Of a DNA stretch of 64,000 bases, positions 34,941 to 43,660 are shown in pieces. Each line of letters begins with the position of its first letter. Position 1 is the stretch's first letter. The translations under genes and the position numbers were made by a program. This stretch comes from PALSA-129 sp050014595 (GTDB taxonomy: Bacteria; Acidobacteriota; Terriglobia; Bryobacterales; Bryobacteraceae). Location: NCBI GenBank assembly GCA_050014595.1, contig JBEKDA010000014.1:39979-103978 (forward strand), read 5' to 3'. The notes under the pieces are model-generated. The model did not search any database. It saw only the letters and a list, made by a program, of their open reading frames with translations, and was not told the DNA's origin.

Positions 34941-36341
34941 CTATTTCCTTTTCCAGCGAACGCCGGCCTTGGTGTCTTCGAGAATGATGCCCCGATCGAG
35001 GAGTTCCCGGCGGATCTGGTCGGCGCGCGCGAAGTTCCTGGCCTTTTTGGCGGCGGTGCGTTCTTCGATGAGGGCGTCGACCTGGGCGTCGGTAAGCTGG
35101 CCGGCTTGGGCGGTGGGCCGCAGCACGTCGAAGATGGAATCGAAGGTGGTTATGACTTGCAGGGCGCCTCGCACATTCTCCGCGCGGAACTCGCCGGCAT
35201 CCATGGCGCTATTGGCGTCGCGCACGTATTCGAAGACGGCAGCCAGGGCTTCGGCGGTGTTGAGATCGTCGTTGAGGCTGCCATAGAACCTCACCACCGC
35301 GACGGCCGCGCGTGTGTCCAACTGTTCGTTGAGACCCTCGGGATAGCGGTCGGTTTCCAGGCGCAGCTTGAAATTGCGGAGGCGGTCGATGGCGGTGGCC
35401 GCGGATTTCAGGCCGTCAAACGTGAAGTTGAGCGACTTGCGGTAGGGCACGGAGGCGAGCAGGTAACGGATGACCTCGGGGTGATAGCCGCGGCCGACGA
35501 TGTCACGCAGCGTGAAATAATTGCCGAGCGACTTCGACATCTTCTGGCCTTCCACCATGAGGAACTCGGCGTGCAGCCAGAAGCGCGAAAAGGGCTTGCC
35601 GGTGAGGGATTCGGATTGGGCGATTTCGTTTTCGTGGTGCGGGAAAACCAAGTCGATGCCGCCGGCGTGGATGTCGAGGGTTTCGCCGAGGTACTTGATG
35701 GCCATGACGGAGCACTCGATGTGCCAGCCGGGGCGGCCCGGACCGATGGCGGTTTCCCAGAAAGTCTCGCCTTCCTTGGGGGCTTTCCAGAGGGCGAAAT
35801 CGCGGGCGTCGGACTTTTCGTACTCGTCCACGTCGACGCGGGCGCCGGCGATATTGCCGCTGAAATCGTTGTGGGAGAGTTTGCCGTAACCGGGGAAGGT
35901 CGAGATCCTGAAATAGACGCTGCCGTCGGTGGTGTAGGTGTGGCTGGTGGAGGCGAGACGGGCGATGGCGGCCGCCATATCGTCGATATGTTCGGTGGCG
36001 GGCACCAGGCGTTCGGGACGCTCCAGGCGCAGGTTGGCGCAATCGTCCAGAAAGGCCTGGGTATAGACAGCGGTGTACTCGGCCAGCGACTTGTTCTGCG
36101 CGGCGGCGTTGCGAATGATCTTGTCGTCGACGTCGGTGATGTTCATCACGTGGTCGAGCTTGAATCCGTTGGCGCGCAGGCATTTTCGCAGGATGTCGAT
36201 GAAGGTGAAGGTGCGGAAGTTGCCGATGTGGGCGAAATCGTAGACGGTGGGGCCGCAGGTGTACATGCGGACGGTGTTGTCACGCGACGGAGAGAACTCC
36301 TCCACTTGCTGGGACAACGTGTTGTGTAAGCGGAGCGCCAT
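34941..36341 (-). CDS. cysS: Cysteinyl-tRNA synthetase
   Basis: The 466-aa class Ia synthetase attaches cysteine to tRNA-Cys. The zinc ligand in YTCGPTVYDFAHIGN (Cys29), the HIGH-type motif HIGN (residues 38-41), a second zinc cluster GWHIECSVMAIKYLG near 207 and HHENE near 235, and the KMSKS loop near 267 (EGQKMSKSLGNYF) are all present. The C-terminus ends KAGVRWKRK, the usual CysS tail. It is first in the minus-strand operon with the trans-sulfuration and dehydratase-like enzymes. No strong Shine-Dalgarno or close -10 box is seen; the ATG is fixed by homology of the LRLHNTLS start. Confidence 0.96.
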   Translation of the reverse strand: MALRLHNTLSQQVEEFSPSRDNTVRMYTCGPTVYDFAHIGNFRTFTFIDILRKCLRANGFKLDHVMNITDVDDKIIRNAAAQNKSLAEYTAVYTQAFLDDCANLRLERPERLVPATEHIDDMAAAIARLASTSHTYTTDGSVYFRISTFPGYGKLSHNDFSGNIAGARVDVDEYEKSDARDFALWKAPKEGETFWETAIGPGRPGWHIECSVMAIKYLGETLDIHAGGIDLVFPHHENEIAQSESLTGKPFSRFWLHAEFLMVEGQKMSKSLGNYFTLRDIVGRGYHPEVIRYLLASVPYRKSLNFTFDGLKSAATAIDRLRNFKLRLETDRYPEGLNEQLDTRAAVAVVRFYGSLNDDLNTAEALAAVFEYVRDANSAMDAGEFRAENVRGALQVITTFDSIFDVLRPTAQAGQLTDAQVDALIEERTAAKKARNFARADQIRRELLDRGIILEDTKAGVRWKRK

Positions 36342-36384
36342 AGGAAAGGGGATTTTTCATGGTAGCAGACGTGCGAGAACTGCC

Positions 36385-36425
36385 GGACCAGGGGGTCCGG
36401 CGCGGGCGAGGGCGCCCGCCCCACA
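36385..36425 (+). repeat. Extragenic hairpins upstream of cysS
   Basis: CGGACCAGGGGGTCCG followed by GGGCGAGGGCGCCC form two hairpins. The first nearly equals the hairpin at 11068-11085. They lie in the 250-bp divergent gap between cysS and uppS. Confidence 0.7.
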
Positions 36426-36463
36426 AAGCAGCATAGCCGCAAGCAATGTGGGACAACACCAAT

Positions 36464-36510
36464 GCGTCGACACGAGTGTCGACGCGGCACGCACGAGTGC
36501 GTGCGCCACG
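36464..36510 (-). repeat. 47-bp double-palindrome repeat, copy 2
   Basis: This is the exact reverse complement of 3427-3473: a 10-bp-arm palindrome (36464-36485) and an 8-bp-arm palindrome (36487-36504) with a one-base spacer. It lies 82 bp before uppS. Confidence 0.85.
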
Positions 36511-36591
36511 GAGCAACGACGTCTTCGCAGCGATCGAAGAATGTGAGCTGTTGTACTACAACCTGGCTGGTGTACCATAAGGAGTTACTGC

Positions 36592-37440
36592 ATGAAGGCC
36601 TTATTGGAGGCGGTCCAGCCGGGAGACAAGGATTGGGAGTTAGTTCAATCCATCGATCCGGCTCGGCTTCCCGCGCACATCGCGATCATCATGGATGGCA
36701 ACGGCCGCTGGGCGGGCCGGCGGCGCTTGCCGCGCGTGGCCGGACACCAGGCGGGCATCGGGCCGGTGCGCTCCACGGTGGAAACGTGCGCGCGGCTGGG
36801 CGTCAAGGTTCTGACGCTGTACGCGTTTTCGGTGGAGAACTGGAAGCGGCCGCGCACGGAAGTGGAAACGCTGTGGCGGCTGCTGCGCTATTACCTGAAG
36901 CAGGAACTGCCCGAATTGCAGAAGAACGACATCCGGCTGCAAGCCATCGGCCGGCTGGACGCGCTGCCGCCGCAGGTGCGCCGCGAGCTGGATTCGGGCG
37001 TGGAAGCCACCAGCGCCAACCGCGGGCTGCTGGTGAACCTGGCGATCAATTACGGGGGCCGCGCGGAAATCGTGGATGCGGTGAACGCCATTCTGGACAT
37101 GGCGCGGCTGGACGGCAGCATCTCATCCCTCAAGATCGACGAAGATTCGATTGCGACGAGCCTCTACACGGCGTCGTGCCCGGACCCGGATCTATTGATT
37201 CGCACGTCGGGTGAAATGCGCATCAGCAATTTTCTGCTGTGGCAGATCGCGTACGCGGAGCTGTACGTCACCGAGACGCTGTGGCCGGATTTCACGCGCG
37301 CGGACCTGCTGCAGGCGGTGCTGGAATACCAGAAGCGCGACCGCCGGTACGGCGGTTTGAGCGGAGGGGCGGGCAGACGCCCGGCGGAGGGCGCGTCGAG
37401 CGCCGATGAAAACCTGATCGAAGCGCTCCGCTCGTCATGA
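36592..37440 (+). CDS. uppS: Isoprenyl transferase (undecaprenyl diphosphate synthase)
   Basis: The 282-aa cis-prenyltransferase condenses isopentenyl diphosphate with farnesyl diphosphate to make the lipid carrier for cell-wall precursors. The signature IAIIMDGNGRWAGRR (catalytic Asp at about 35), YAFSVENWKRP near 80 and the C-terminal RTSGEMRISNFLLWQIAYAE with ETLWPDF are intact. The C-terminus has an extra Gly-rich tail of about 25 residues. AAGGAG stands 8 nt before ATG, so this message has a leader. The stop overlaps cdsA by 4 bp; it heads the uppS-cdsA-larC-metG-tatD-polyprenyl synthase operon. Confidence 0.95.
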   Translation: MKALLEAVQPGDKDWELVQSIDPARLPAHIAIIMDGNGRWAGRRRLPRVAGHQAGIGPVRSTVETCARLGVKVLTLYAFSVENWKRPRTEVETLWRLLRYYLKQELPELQKNDIRLQAIGRLDALPPQVRRELDSGVEATSANRGLLVNLAINYGGRAEIVDAVNAILDMARLDGSISSLKIDEDSIATSLYTASCPDPDLLIRTSGEMRISNFLLWQIAYAELYVTETLWPDFTRADLLQAVLEYQKRDRRYGGLSGGAGRRPAEGASSADENLIEALRSS

Positions 37441-38204
37441 AGCGGATCCTCACGGCCCTGGTGCTGATCCCCATCGTCGTCTACACGGTTTTGTGGGCGG
37501 ACTACTGGGTCTTTGTGGCGGTTCTGGCGGCGGTTGCGCTGCTGTGCTACCGGGAATACGATGCGGTGGCCGCGGGCTATGGCTTCGGCGCGCCGGGACT
37601 GATGGGCTACGGCGCGGGCCTGCTGCTGCTGGTGTGGCAGGGAGAATCGTGGCCGGTGGTGACGCTGATCGCGATGGTGGCGCTGGTCGGGGCCCTGCGC
37701 GCGAACGACTTAGCCAAGGGCCTGCCGCGCGCGGCGCTGTTGCTGACCGGCGTGATTTATGTGTTCGGCTGCTGGAAAGCGGCCATGCCGCTGCACCGGG
37801 AGAATCCGCACTGGCTGATGTTCGCGCTGCTGCTGAATTGGATGGGAGACACCGGAGCATACTACGTGGGCCGGTGGTTGGGGCGCCACAAGCTGGCGCC
37901 GCGGGTGAGCCCGAAAAAATCCTGGGAAGGCGCGGTAGCGTCGATGGCGTTCTCGGTGGCGGTGGGATGGGCCTACCTGGTGTACTTCATCCCGTCGGTG
38001 CCGGTGCCGGAAGCGGTTGGGCTGAGCATGGTCGGCAACCTGGCGGGACAACTCGGGGACCTGGCGGAATCGGCCATGAAGCGCGGGGCGAGCGTGAAGG
38101 ACAGCAGCGCGTTTCTGCCGGGGCACGGGGGATTCCTCGACCGCGTCGACGGCACGCTGTTCACGCTGCCGGTGCTTTACGTTTGTTTGAAGCTGGTGGC
38201 GTAA
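37437..38204 (+). CDS. cdsA: Phosphatidate cytidylyltransferase
   Basis: The 255-aa integral membrane enzyme makes CDP-diacylglycerol from phosphatidate and CTP for phospholipid synthesis. About seven hydrophobic segments are visible, and the CdsA signature near the C-terminus is complete (SAMKRGASVKDSSAFLPGHG followed by GFLDRVD). The inner part LLNWMGDTGAYYVGRWLGRH with KKSWEGAVAS is also family-typical. The 4-bp overlap with uppS is common across bacteria. larC follows after 48 bp. Confidence 0.95.
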   Translation: MKRILTALVLIPIVVYTVLWADYWVFVAVLAAVALLCYREYDAVAAGYGFGAPGLMGYGAGLLLLVWQGESWPVVTLIAMVALVGALRANDLAKGLPRAALLLTGVIYVFGCWKAAMPLHRENPHWLMFALLLNWMGDTGAYYVGRWLGRHKLAPRVSPKKSWEGAVASMAFSVAVGWAYLVYFIPSVPVPEAVGLSMVGNLAGQLGDLAESAMKRGASVKDSSAFLPGHGGFLDRVDGTLFTLPVLYVCLKLVA

Positions 38205-38252
38205 CGGCCAGGCGGATGCGCCGGCCGCGAAGCTTGTGCCACCATTAGAAAA

Positions 38253-39413
38253 ATGTCACTTCTGGCTTATTTGGACGCATTCTCGGGAATCAGCGGCGAC
38301 ATGCTGGTGGGCGCGCTGGCGGATGCCGGCGCGGATGCCGCGGCCATCGCGGATGCCATCGCGTCGCTCGACATCGGGGCTACGGTTTCGTTTGAGAAAG
38401 TGCGCCGATGCGGGATCGGCGCGACGCGCTACCACGTCGAGGCGGGCGAGCAGCGCGCCCATCGCCACCTCTCGCACATCATCAAGATCATCCAGAAGGC
38501 TGGACTTGCGGCGCGGGCGGCACACAACGCCGTCGAGATTTTTCAAAGGCTGGGAGAAGCGGAAGCGGCGGTCCACCAGGTGCCAATTGAAAAGGTGCAT
38601 TTCCACGAAGTGGGAGCGGCCGATTCGATTGCCGATATCGTGGGCGCGTCGGTAGCGTTCGAACTGTTGGGCGTCGACAGGATTGTGTGCTCGCCGATTA
38701 ATGTGGGAAGCGGAACGGTAAACACGGAGCACGGCGTTCTGCCGGTGCCCGCGCCAGCGACGGCGCTGCTGCTGGCGGGAATGCCGGTGTACTCGCGCGG
38801 ACCTGCCGTGGAGCTGGCGACACCGACCGGCGCGGCGGTGGCGGTGACGCTGGCGGAACGGTTCGGCACGCTGCCGCCCATGAGGCTGACGCGCACGGGG
38901 TACGGAGCGGGCTCGCACGATTTTCCGGAACAGGCCAACGTGCTGCGCGTAATGCTGGGCGAGGCGGCGACCGCCGAAGAAGCACTGGAAGTGACGGTGA
39001 TCGAGGCCCACATCGACGACCTCAACCCGCAGGTGCTGGCCTATGCCGCCGAACGGCTGGCGGAAGCGGGAGCGCTCGATGTGTCGCTCGAGCCCATCGT
39101 CATGAAGAAAGGCCGGCCCGGCAACCTGCTGCGCGTGGTGGCGCGGCGGGAAGACCGCGAGACGCTGGCGCGGATGGTCTTCGCCGAAACCTCCACGCTG
39201 GGGTTGCGGATGTACGCCGCGGAGCGCCGCGTGCAGGCGCGCCGATTCGAGGTAGTGGAAACGAAGTACGGCAAAGTAAGAATGAAAATTGGCAGCGAGG
39301 GATCTTATGCGCCGGAGTATGAAGACTGCCGGCGGCTGGCGTTAGAAACCGGCGCGGCGCTGAAAGAAGTAATCGCGGAAGCGAATTACACTTACCAGAA
39401 GCAATCCAAATGA
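38253..39413 (+). CDS. larC: Nickel-pincer cofactor biosynthesis protein LarC
   Basis: The 386-aa protein matches LarC: DAFSGISGDMLVGALADAG at the start, EKVHFHEVGAADSIADIVG near 113-131, GSGTVNTEHGVLPVPAPAT near 151 and a C-terminal domain with YAPEYEDCRRLALETGAALK. LarC inserts nickel into the pyridinium dithiocarboxylate cofactor of lactate racemase-type enzymes. In several bacteria larC needs a programmed frameshift; here it is one uninterrupted frame. The other lar genes are not in the window. It overlaps metG by ATGA. Confidence 0.92.
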   Translation: MSLLAYLDAFSGISGDMLVGALADAGADAAAIADAIASLDIGATVSFEKVRRCGIGATRYHVEAGEQRAHRHLSHIIKIIQKAGLAARAAHNAVEIFQRLGEAEAAVHQVPIEKVHFHEVGAADSIADIVGASVAFELLGVDRIVCSPINVGSGTVNTEHGVLPVPAPATALLLAGMPVYSRGPAVELATPTGAAVAVTLAERFGTLPPMRLTRTGYGAGSHDFPEQANVLRVMLGEAATAEEALEVTVIEAHIDDLNPQVLAYAAERLAEAGALDVSLEPIVMKKGRPGNLLRVVARREDRETLARMVFAETSTLGLRMYAAERRVQARRFEVVETKYGKVRMKIGSEGSYAPEYEDCRRLALETGAALKEVIAEANYTYQKQSK

Positions 39414-41356
39414 AGAAATACTATCTGACGACACCGATTTACTATGTGAACGCGGCGCCGCACATCGGGCACGCCTATACGACGATTGTGGCCGACCTGT
39501 GGAAGCGATTCAAGCGGATGGAAGGCTATGAGCCAGTGGTACTGACCACGGGATCCGACGAGCACGGCGTGAACGTGGAGCGCTCTGCCGAGCGGGCCGG
39601 CAAGACGCCCAAAGACTTTTGCGACGCGATCGCCGCGGAGTTCGAGCGGCAGTGGAAGATGCTGGGCTTGCAGATCGACCACTTTCAGCGCACCACCAGC
39701 CCGCAGCACGCGCGCGTAGTGAACAAACTGTTCAGACTCTGCCGCGACAACCCGGAGGGAATAATCTACAAAGGCGCTTACACCGGCCAGTATTGTATCT
39801 TCGACAACTTATACGTGAACGATGCCAAGCCGGGCGATCCCTGCCCCGATTGCGGACGGCCCACCGAGACCATCACGGAAGAGAATTTCTTTTTCAAGCT
39901 ATCAGCGTTCCAGGAGAAGCTGCTGGACCTGTACGAAAATAATCCGGGCTTCATACAGCCGGAAACGCGGCGCAACGAAGTAATCTCCTTCGTGAAGTCC
40001 GGGTTGAATGACTTATCCATCACGCGCACAAATATCAAGTGGGGTATCCCGGTGGAAGGCGAAGCTCCCCACGTGTTCTATGTGTGGTTCGACGCGCTGG
40101 CCACTTACATGAGCGCGGTGGAAGGCGAAGGGCTGTGGCCGGCGGATCTGCACTTGATCGGCAAGGAGATTGTGCGTTTCCATGCGGTCTACTGGCCGGC
40201 GTTTCTGATGGCGGCCGGTCTCGAGCTGCCCAAGCAGATCTTTGCGCACGGCTGGCTGCTGTTTGAGAACGACAAGATGAGCAAGTCGCGCGGCAACATC
40301 GTGCGCGCCGAACCCATTAAAGAAGTGATGGGGGCCGACGCCCTGCGCTATTTCCTGCTGCGCGAAGTGGTGTTCGGGCAGGATGGCAGCTTCAGCTACG
40401 ACGCGCTGGTAGGCCGCTACAATTCGGACCTGGCGAACGGGCTGGGCAACCTGGCGAGCCGGACGCTGACGATGATCAAGCAGTACCGGCAGGGCGTGAT
40501 TCCGTCAGGGTGTCCCGTGGACTCCATTTTCCCGGTCGGCGATATTAAAAGCATCGTGGCGGCGTACGACAACTTCGAGTTTTCGAAGGCCCTCGAAGGC
40601 ATTTGGGGAATCATTTCCGCCGCTGATAAGTTCATCGTGCAGCAAGCGCCGTGGAAACTGGCGAACCAGCACCACGACCAGATCGCGCAGATCCAGTTGA
40701 ATGTCACGCTGCGAACCGCCGCGGAAGCGCTGCGCGTGATCGCCGCGCTGGTATCGCCGGTGCTGCCGCAATCAGCGGAAAAAATCTGGCGCCAATTGGG
40801 CATGAGCGAGCAGCTCGAATCAGTCCGATTCACCGATCTCAAATGGAATCCAGAGACCGGCGGCCTGGCGGCCGGTCAGACGATTGGCGAAATCGCCGGT
40901 GTCTTCCCGCGCATCGAGGCGAAGGAGGCCATCGCGAAAATGCGGGCGCTGGAAGAAAAAGTGACGGCCGAACAGCAGGCGCTGATGGGCAAGAAACCGG
41001 AAGAGGCGCCGGCGGCGGAAGGGTCGCCCAAGATCGCGATCGACGACTTTCTGAAGGCGGATCTGCGGGTCGGGCTGGTGTTGACGGCCGAACCGGTGAA
41101 GGGCTCGACCAAGTTGATGCACATGACGGTCGACATCGGAGAGCCCGCGCCGCGCACGATTGTGGCGGGCATCGCGGAGGCCTACACCGCCGCGGACCTG
41201 GTGAATCGCAAAGTCGTGATTGTCGCCAACCTGCAGCCGCGCAAGCTGAAGGGCATCGAATCGAACGGGATGATTGTAGCGGCTTCCGTGAACGACGGCA
41301 AGCCGGTGCTGGCGGGCTTCCACGAAGAGATCCCGGTGGGAGCGCGGCTCAAGTGA
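39410..41356 (+). CDS. metG: Methionyl-tRNA synthetase with C-terminal tRNA-binding domain
   Basis: The 648-aa class Ia synthetase shows the HIGH motif (His18-His21 in NAAPHIGHAY) and the KMSKS loop near 289 (NDKMSKSRGNIV). The zinc knuckle begins at YCIFDNLYV and includes GDPCPDCGRPTE near 143-154, with one visible CxxC plus a single upstream Cys. The C-terminal 110 residues (about 540-648) are a Trbp111/EMAP-like OB-fold (DFLKADLRVGLVLTAEPV ... NLQPRKLKGIESNGMIVAAS). It overlaps larC by 4 bp and tatD by 4 bp. Confidence 0.96.
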   Translation: MKKYYLTTPIYYVNAAPHIGHAYTTIVADLWKRFKRMEGYEPVVLTTGSDEHGVNVERSAERAGKTPKDFCDAIAAEFERQWKMLGLQIDHFQRTTSPQHARVVNKLFRLCRDNPEGIIYKGAYTGQYCIFDNLYVNDAKPGDPCPDCGRPTETITEENFFFKLSAFQEKLLDLYENNPGFIQPETRRNEVISFVKSGLNDLSITRTNIKWGIPVEGEAPHVFYVWFDALATYMSAVEGEGLWPADLHLIGKEIVRFHAVYWPAFLMAAGLELPKQIFAHGWLLFENDKMSKSRGNIVRAEPIKEVMGADALRYFLLREVVFGQDGSFSYDALVGRYNSDLANGLGNLASRTLTMIKQYRQGVIPSGCPVDSIFPVGDIKSIVAAYDNFEFSKALEGIWGIISAADKFIVQQAPWKLANQHHDQIAQIQLNVTLRTAAEALRVIAALVSPVLPQSAEKIWRQLGMSEQLESVRFTDLKWNPETGGLAAGQTIGEIAGVFPRIEAKEAIAKMRALEEKVTAEQQALMGKKPEEAPAAEGSPKIAIDDFLKADLRVGLVLTAEPVKGSTKLMHMTVDIGEPAPRTIVAGIAEAYTAADLVNRKVVIVANLQPRKLKGIESNGMIVAASVNDGKPVLAGFHEEIPVGARLK

Positions 41357-42138
41357 GGCTGGTGGACTCGCACGTCCACCTGGACGATTCGAAGTTCGAC
41401 AAAGACCGCGAGCAGACCATCGAGCGCGCGCTGGCGGCGGGCGTGGAGTGCATGATGGCGATCGGGACCGGCAGCGGCCCGCCGGATCTGGAAGCCGGTA
41501 TCAGGCTGGCGGAGCGGCATGCGGCCATCTATGCGACCGTTGGCGTGCATCCGCACGACGCGTCGAAGGCCGGGCCGGAGACTTTTGCGCGGCTGGGCGA
41601 ACTCGCGGCGCGCCCGTTGGTGCTGGCGATCGGCGAGATCGGGCTCGACTATCACTACGACTTTTCGCCGCGCGACGTGCAGCGGACGGTCTTCGAGCGG
41701 CAACTGGAGATCGCGACAGCGGCCGGCAAACCGATTGTGATTCACACGCGCGAGGCTTGGGACGATACGCTCGACATCCTGCGCGGCCGGTGGAACGGCG
41801 GCGGCATCATGCATTGCTTCACGGGCGGCGCGGCGCAGGCGCGGCAGGCGCTCGACCTGGGATTCCACCTGAGCTTTGGCGGGGTGGTGACGTTTCCGAA
41901 GGCGGAGGCGGTTCGCGAAGCGGCGCGCATGACGCCCGGCGACCGGTTGCTGGTGGAGACGGATTGCCCGTACCTGGCGCCGGTTCCGCATCGCGGCAAG
42001 CGCAATGAGCCGGCGTTCGTGGTGGAAACGGTACGGCGGCTGGCCGAGGTGCGGAACCGCCCGCCGGAAGATATTGCCGAGCTGACCACCCGCAACTTTG
42101 AAGGGCTGTGTTTGCGGGGCGGGACCGCTAACAGGTAA
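41353..42138 (+). CDS. TatD-family metal-dependent deoxyribonuclease
   Basis: Read from GTG 41353 the protein is 261 aa. The GTGA overlap with the metG stop decides this start; the longer upstream frame lies inside metG. TatD metal-binding motifs appear in order: DSHVHLD at residues 5-11, GEIGLDYHYDFSP near 95, IHTREAWDD near 130, MHCFTGG near 154 and VETDCPYLAP near 204. These bind two metal ions in a TIM barrel. TatD proteins degrade DNA or remove damaged ends. A gene in this position behind metG is common in bacteria. Confidence 0.92.
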   Translation: MRLVDSHVHLDDSKFDKDREQTIERALAAGVECMMAIGTGSGPPDLEAGIRLAERHAAIYATVGVHPHDASKAGPETFARLGELAARPLVLAIGEIGLDYHYDFSPRDVQRTVFERQLEIATAAGKPIVIHTREAWDDTLDILRGRWNGGGIMHCFTGGAAQARQALDLGFHLSFGGVVTFPKAEAVREAARMTPGDRLLVETDCPYLAPVPHRGKRNEPAFVVETVRRLAEVRNRPPEDIAELTTRNFEGLCLRGGTANR

Positions 42139-42152
42139 ACTGGTTAACTTAC

Positions 42153-43163
42153 ATGAATTTGAGCAAGCTGGGGCAGGCCCTTACAGCGCGCGAGATTTTC
42201 GACCTGATCCAGGACGAGCTGGAGCAGGTGGAGAGGAGGATTACCGCCGAATCGGTGGCGTCGGTGGATGCCGTCACCGCGATCGGGCAGTATCTGCAAT
42301 CGAGCGGCGGAAAGCGGCTGCGGCCCACGCTGCTGCTGCTGGCCTCCAAGCTGACCAGCCCGGATGGAAACGGAAGCGCGTCGGCGATCGAGCTGGGAGC
42401 GGTGGTGGAGCTGATCCACGCCGCGACGCTAGTGCACGACGACGTCATCGACGCCGCCGAAACGCGGCGCGGGCGGCCTTCCACGAACGTCAAGTGGGGC
42501 AATCACACGTGCGTGCTGGCGGGCGACTGGCTCTACATGCAGGCCTTTCAGATGGCGCTGCGCGAGCGGAATTTCCAGATCCTGGAGCTGCTGATTTCGC
42601 TCACCCAGATGATGGTGGAAGGCGAATTGATCCAACTGGAACGGATCGGGCGGATCGATGTGGGAGAGGCCGATTGCATGGAATTGGTGGACCGCAAGAC
42701 GGCCCGCCTGTTTTCGGTGTGCGCGCGGCTGGGCGCGGTGGCGAACCACGCCGATGGGCACGCGCAGGAGCGGCTGGGCGAGTATGCCTGGAATCTGGGC
42801 ATGGCTTTCCAGTTGGTGGATGACGTGCTGGATTTCACGGCCCGTGAAAAGACGCTGGGCAAGCCGGTGGGGGGCGACCTGCGCGAAGGCAAAGTCACGC
42901 TGCCGCTGGTGTACGCACTGGACGTCGCCACGGCCGGCGAACGCATGCTGGTGGAGACGATTCTCCGGCAGCGCAATTACGACGAAGTGCCTTTCAAGCG
43001 CATCCTGGCGCTGCTCGAAAAGTACCACGGCGTGGAGCGTGTGAAAGAGCGCGCCCAGGCCTTCACGGACAAGGCCCGCCAGATTATCGCTGAGTTCCCC
43101 GAGTCTCCCTACCAGCGCGCGCTGCTCTCAGTGACAGAGCTGATCACGGATCGCGATCACTAG
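42153..43163 (+). CDS. Polyprenyl (hepta-/octaprenyl-type) diphosphate synthase
   Basis: The 336-aa trans-prenyltransferase carries both Asp-rich motifs: LVHDDVIDAAETRRGRP (Asp96, Asp97, Asp100) and FQLVDDVLDF near 222-231, plus GGKRLRP at 52-58 and GKPVGGDLREGKVTLPLVYA near 237. It extends allylic diphosphates to the side chain of a respiratory quinone. Small residues before the first motif point to a long-chain product, but length cannot be fixed. The gene starts 14 bp after tatD, closing the operon; a repeat with hairpins follows 4 bp after its stop and probably ends transcription. Confidence 0.9.
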   Translation: MNLSKLGQALTAREIFDLIQDELEQVERRITAESVASVDAVTAIGQYLQSSGGKRLRPTLLLLASKLTSPDGNGSASAIELGAVVELIHAATLVHDDVIDAAETRRGRPSTNVKWGNHTCVLAGDWLYMQAFQMALRERNFQILELLISLTQMMVEGELIQLERIGRIDVGEADCMELVDRKTARLFSVCARLGAVANHADGHAQERLGEYAWNLGMAFQLVDDVLDFTAREKTLGKPVGGDLREGKVTLPLVYALDVATAGERMLVETILRQRNYDEVPFKRILALLEKYHGVERVKERAQAFTDKARQIIAEFPESPYQRALLSVTELITDRDH

Positions 43164-43167
43164 GCCC

Positions 43168-43228
43168 AAGGGCTTCGCCCTTGAAATCCCTGCGGGATTT
43201 GGAAGTCAGGAGTCAGAAGTCAGAAGTG
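43168..43228 (+). repeat. Two-hairpin plus heptamer repeat, copy 1
   Basis: AAGGGC-TTC-GCCCTT (43168-43182) and AAATCCC-TGC-GGGATTT (43184-43200) are followed by tandem heptamers of AGTCAGA/AGTCAGG. Similarity to the copy at 50921-51008 continues beyond the heptamers into the start of the hemerythrin gene. The hairpins directly follow a stop codon and may end the uppS operon. Confidence 0.85.
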
Positions 43229-43249
43229 TAGCGGCGACGGGGTCTGTAT

Positions 43250-43660
43250 ATGTCAAGACCGAGGACCGAAGCCTCGCGGCGGCAGCACCGCCTTATGGAG
43301 CAGCACCTGGACGACCTGCTCGCCGCGATCGAAGGCAACGCCGGCTTTCTGGAGAGTTTTCGCAAGGCTCACAATCTGGCCGCGGAACATTACCGCGCGG
43401 AAGAAGGACTTTTGGCGGAGATCGCGCGACACGAGGCGGCACTGGCGGAAAAGATGGCAGCGCAACATGCCGAGGCTCTGGAGATGGCGGCGGGCTTGGA
43501 AGAGGCTGTGGCGGCCGGTCAAGGCGGCGATGTGTTGCGCCTCGCGAAGCGCTTTCACGCCATCGCGCAGCACAACATGATCGAGGAGGAACGCGACGTG
43601 TTTCCGCTGGCGGAGCAGTGGGACGCGTCAGGAAGCGGCTTCGGCCACGGTGGAGTATAG
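43250..43660 (+). CDS. Hemerythrin-like HHE-domain protein
   Basis: The 136-aa all-helical protein has His and Glu residues spaced as in hemerythrin HHE domains: RQHRLMEQHLDDLL near 12-25, AEHYRAEEGLL near 46 and IAQHNMIEEERDVFPLAEQW near 106-125. These ligate a di-iron centre that binds O2 or NO or stores iron. The start lies in sequence that is also found after the repeat at 50921-51008, and no Shine-Dalgarno is present, so the true start could be downstream at ATG (MEQHL) near 43295. Its 3' end overlaps the convergent STAS gene by 33 bp. Confidence 0.7.
   Translation: MSRPRTEASRRQHRLMEQHLDDLLAAIEGNAGFLESFRKAHNLAAEHYRAEEGLLAEIARHEAALAEKMAAQHAEALEMAAGLEEAVAAGQGGDVLRLAKRFHAIAQHNMIEEERDVFPLAEQWDASGSGFGHGGV

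Noticed and set aside
38253..39413. Programmed frameshift in larC
   Set aside because: The frame runs uninterrupted through both LarC domains, so no recoding is needed.
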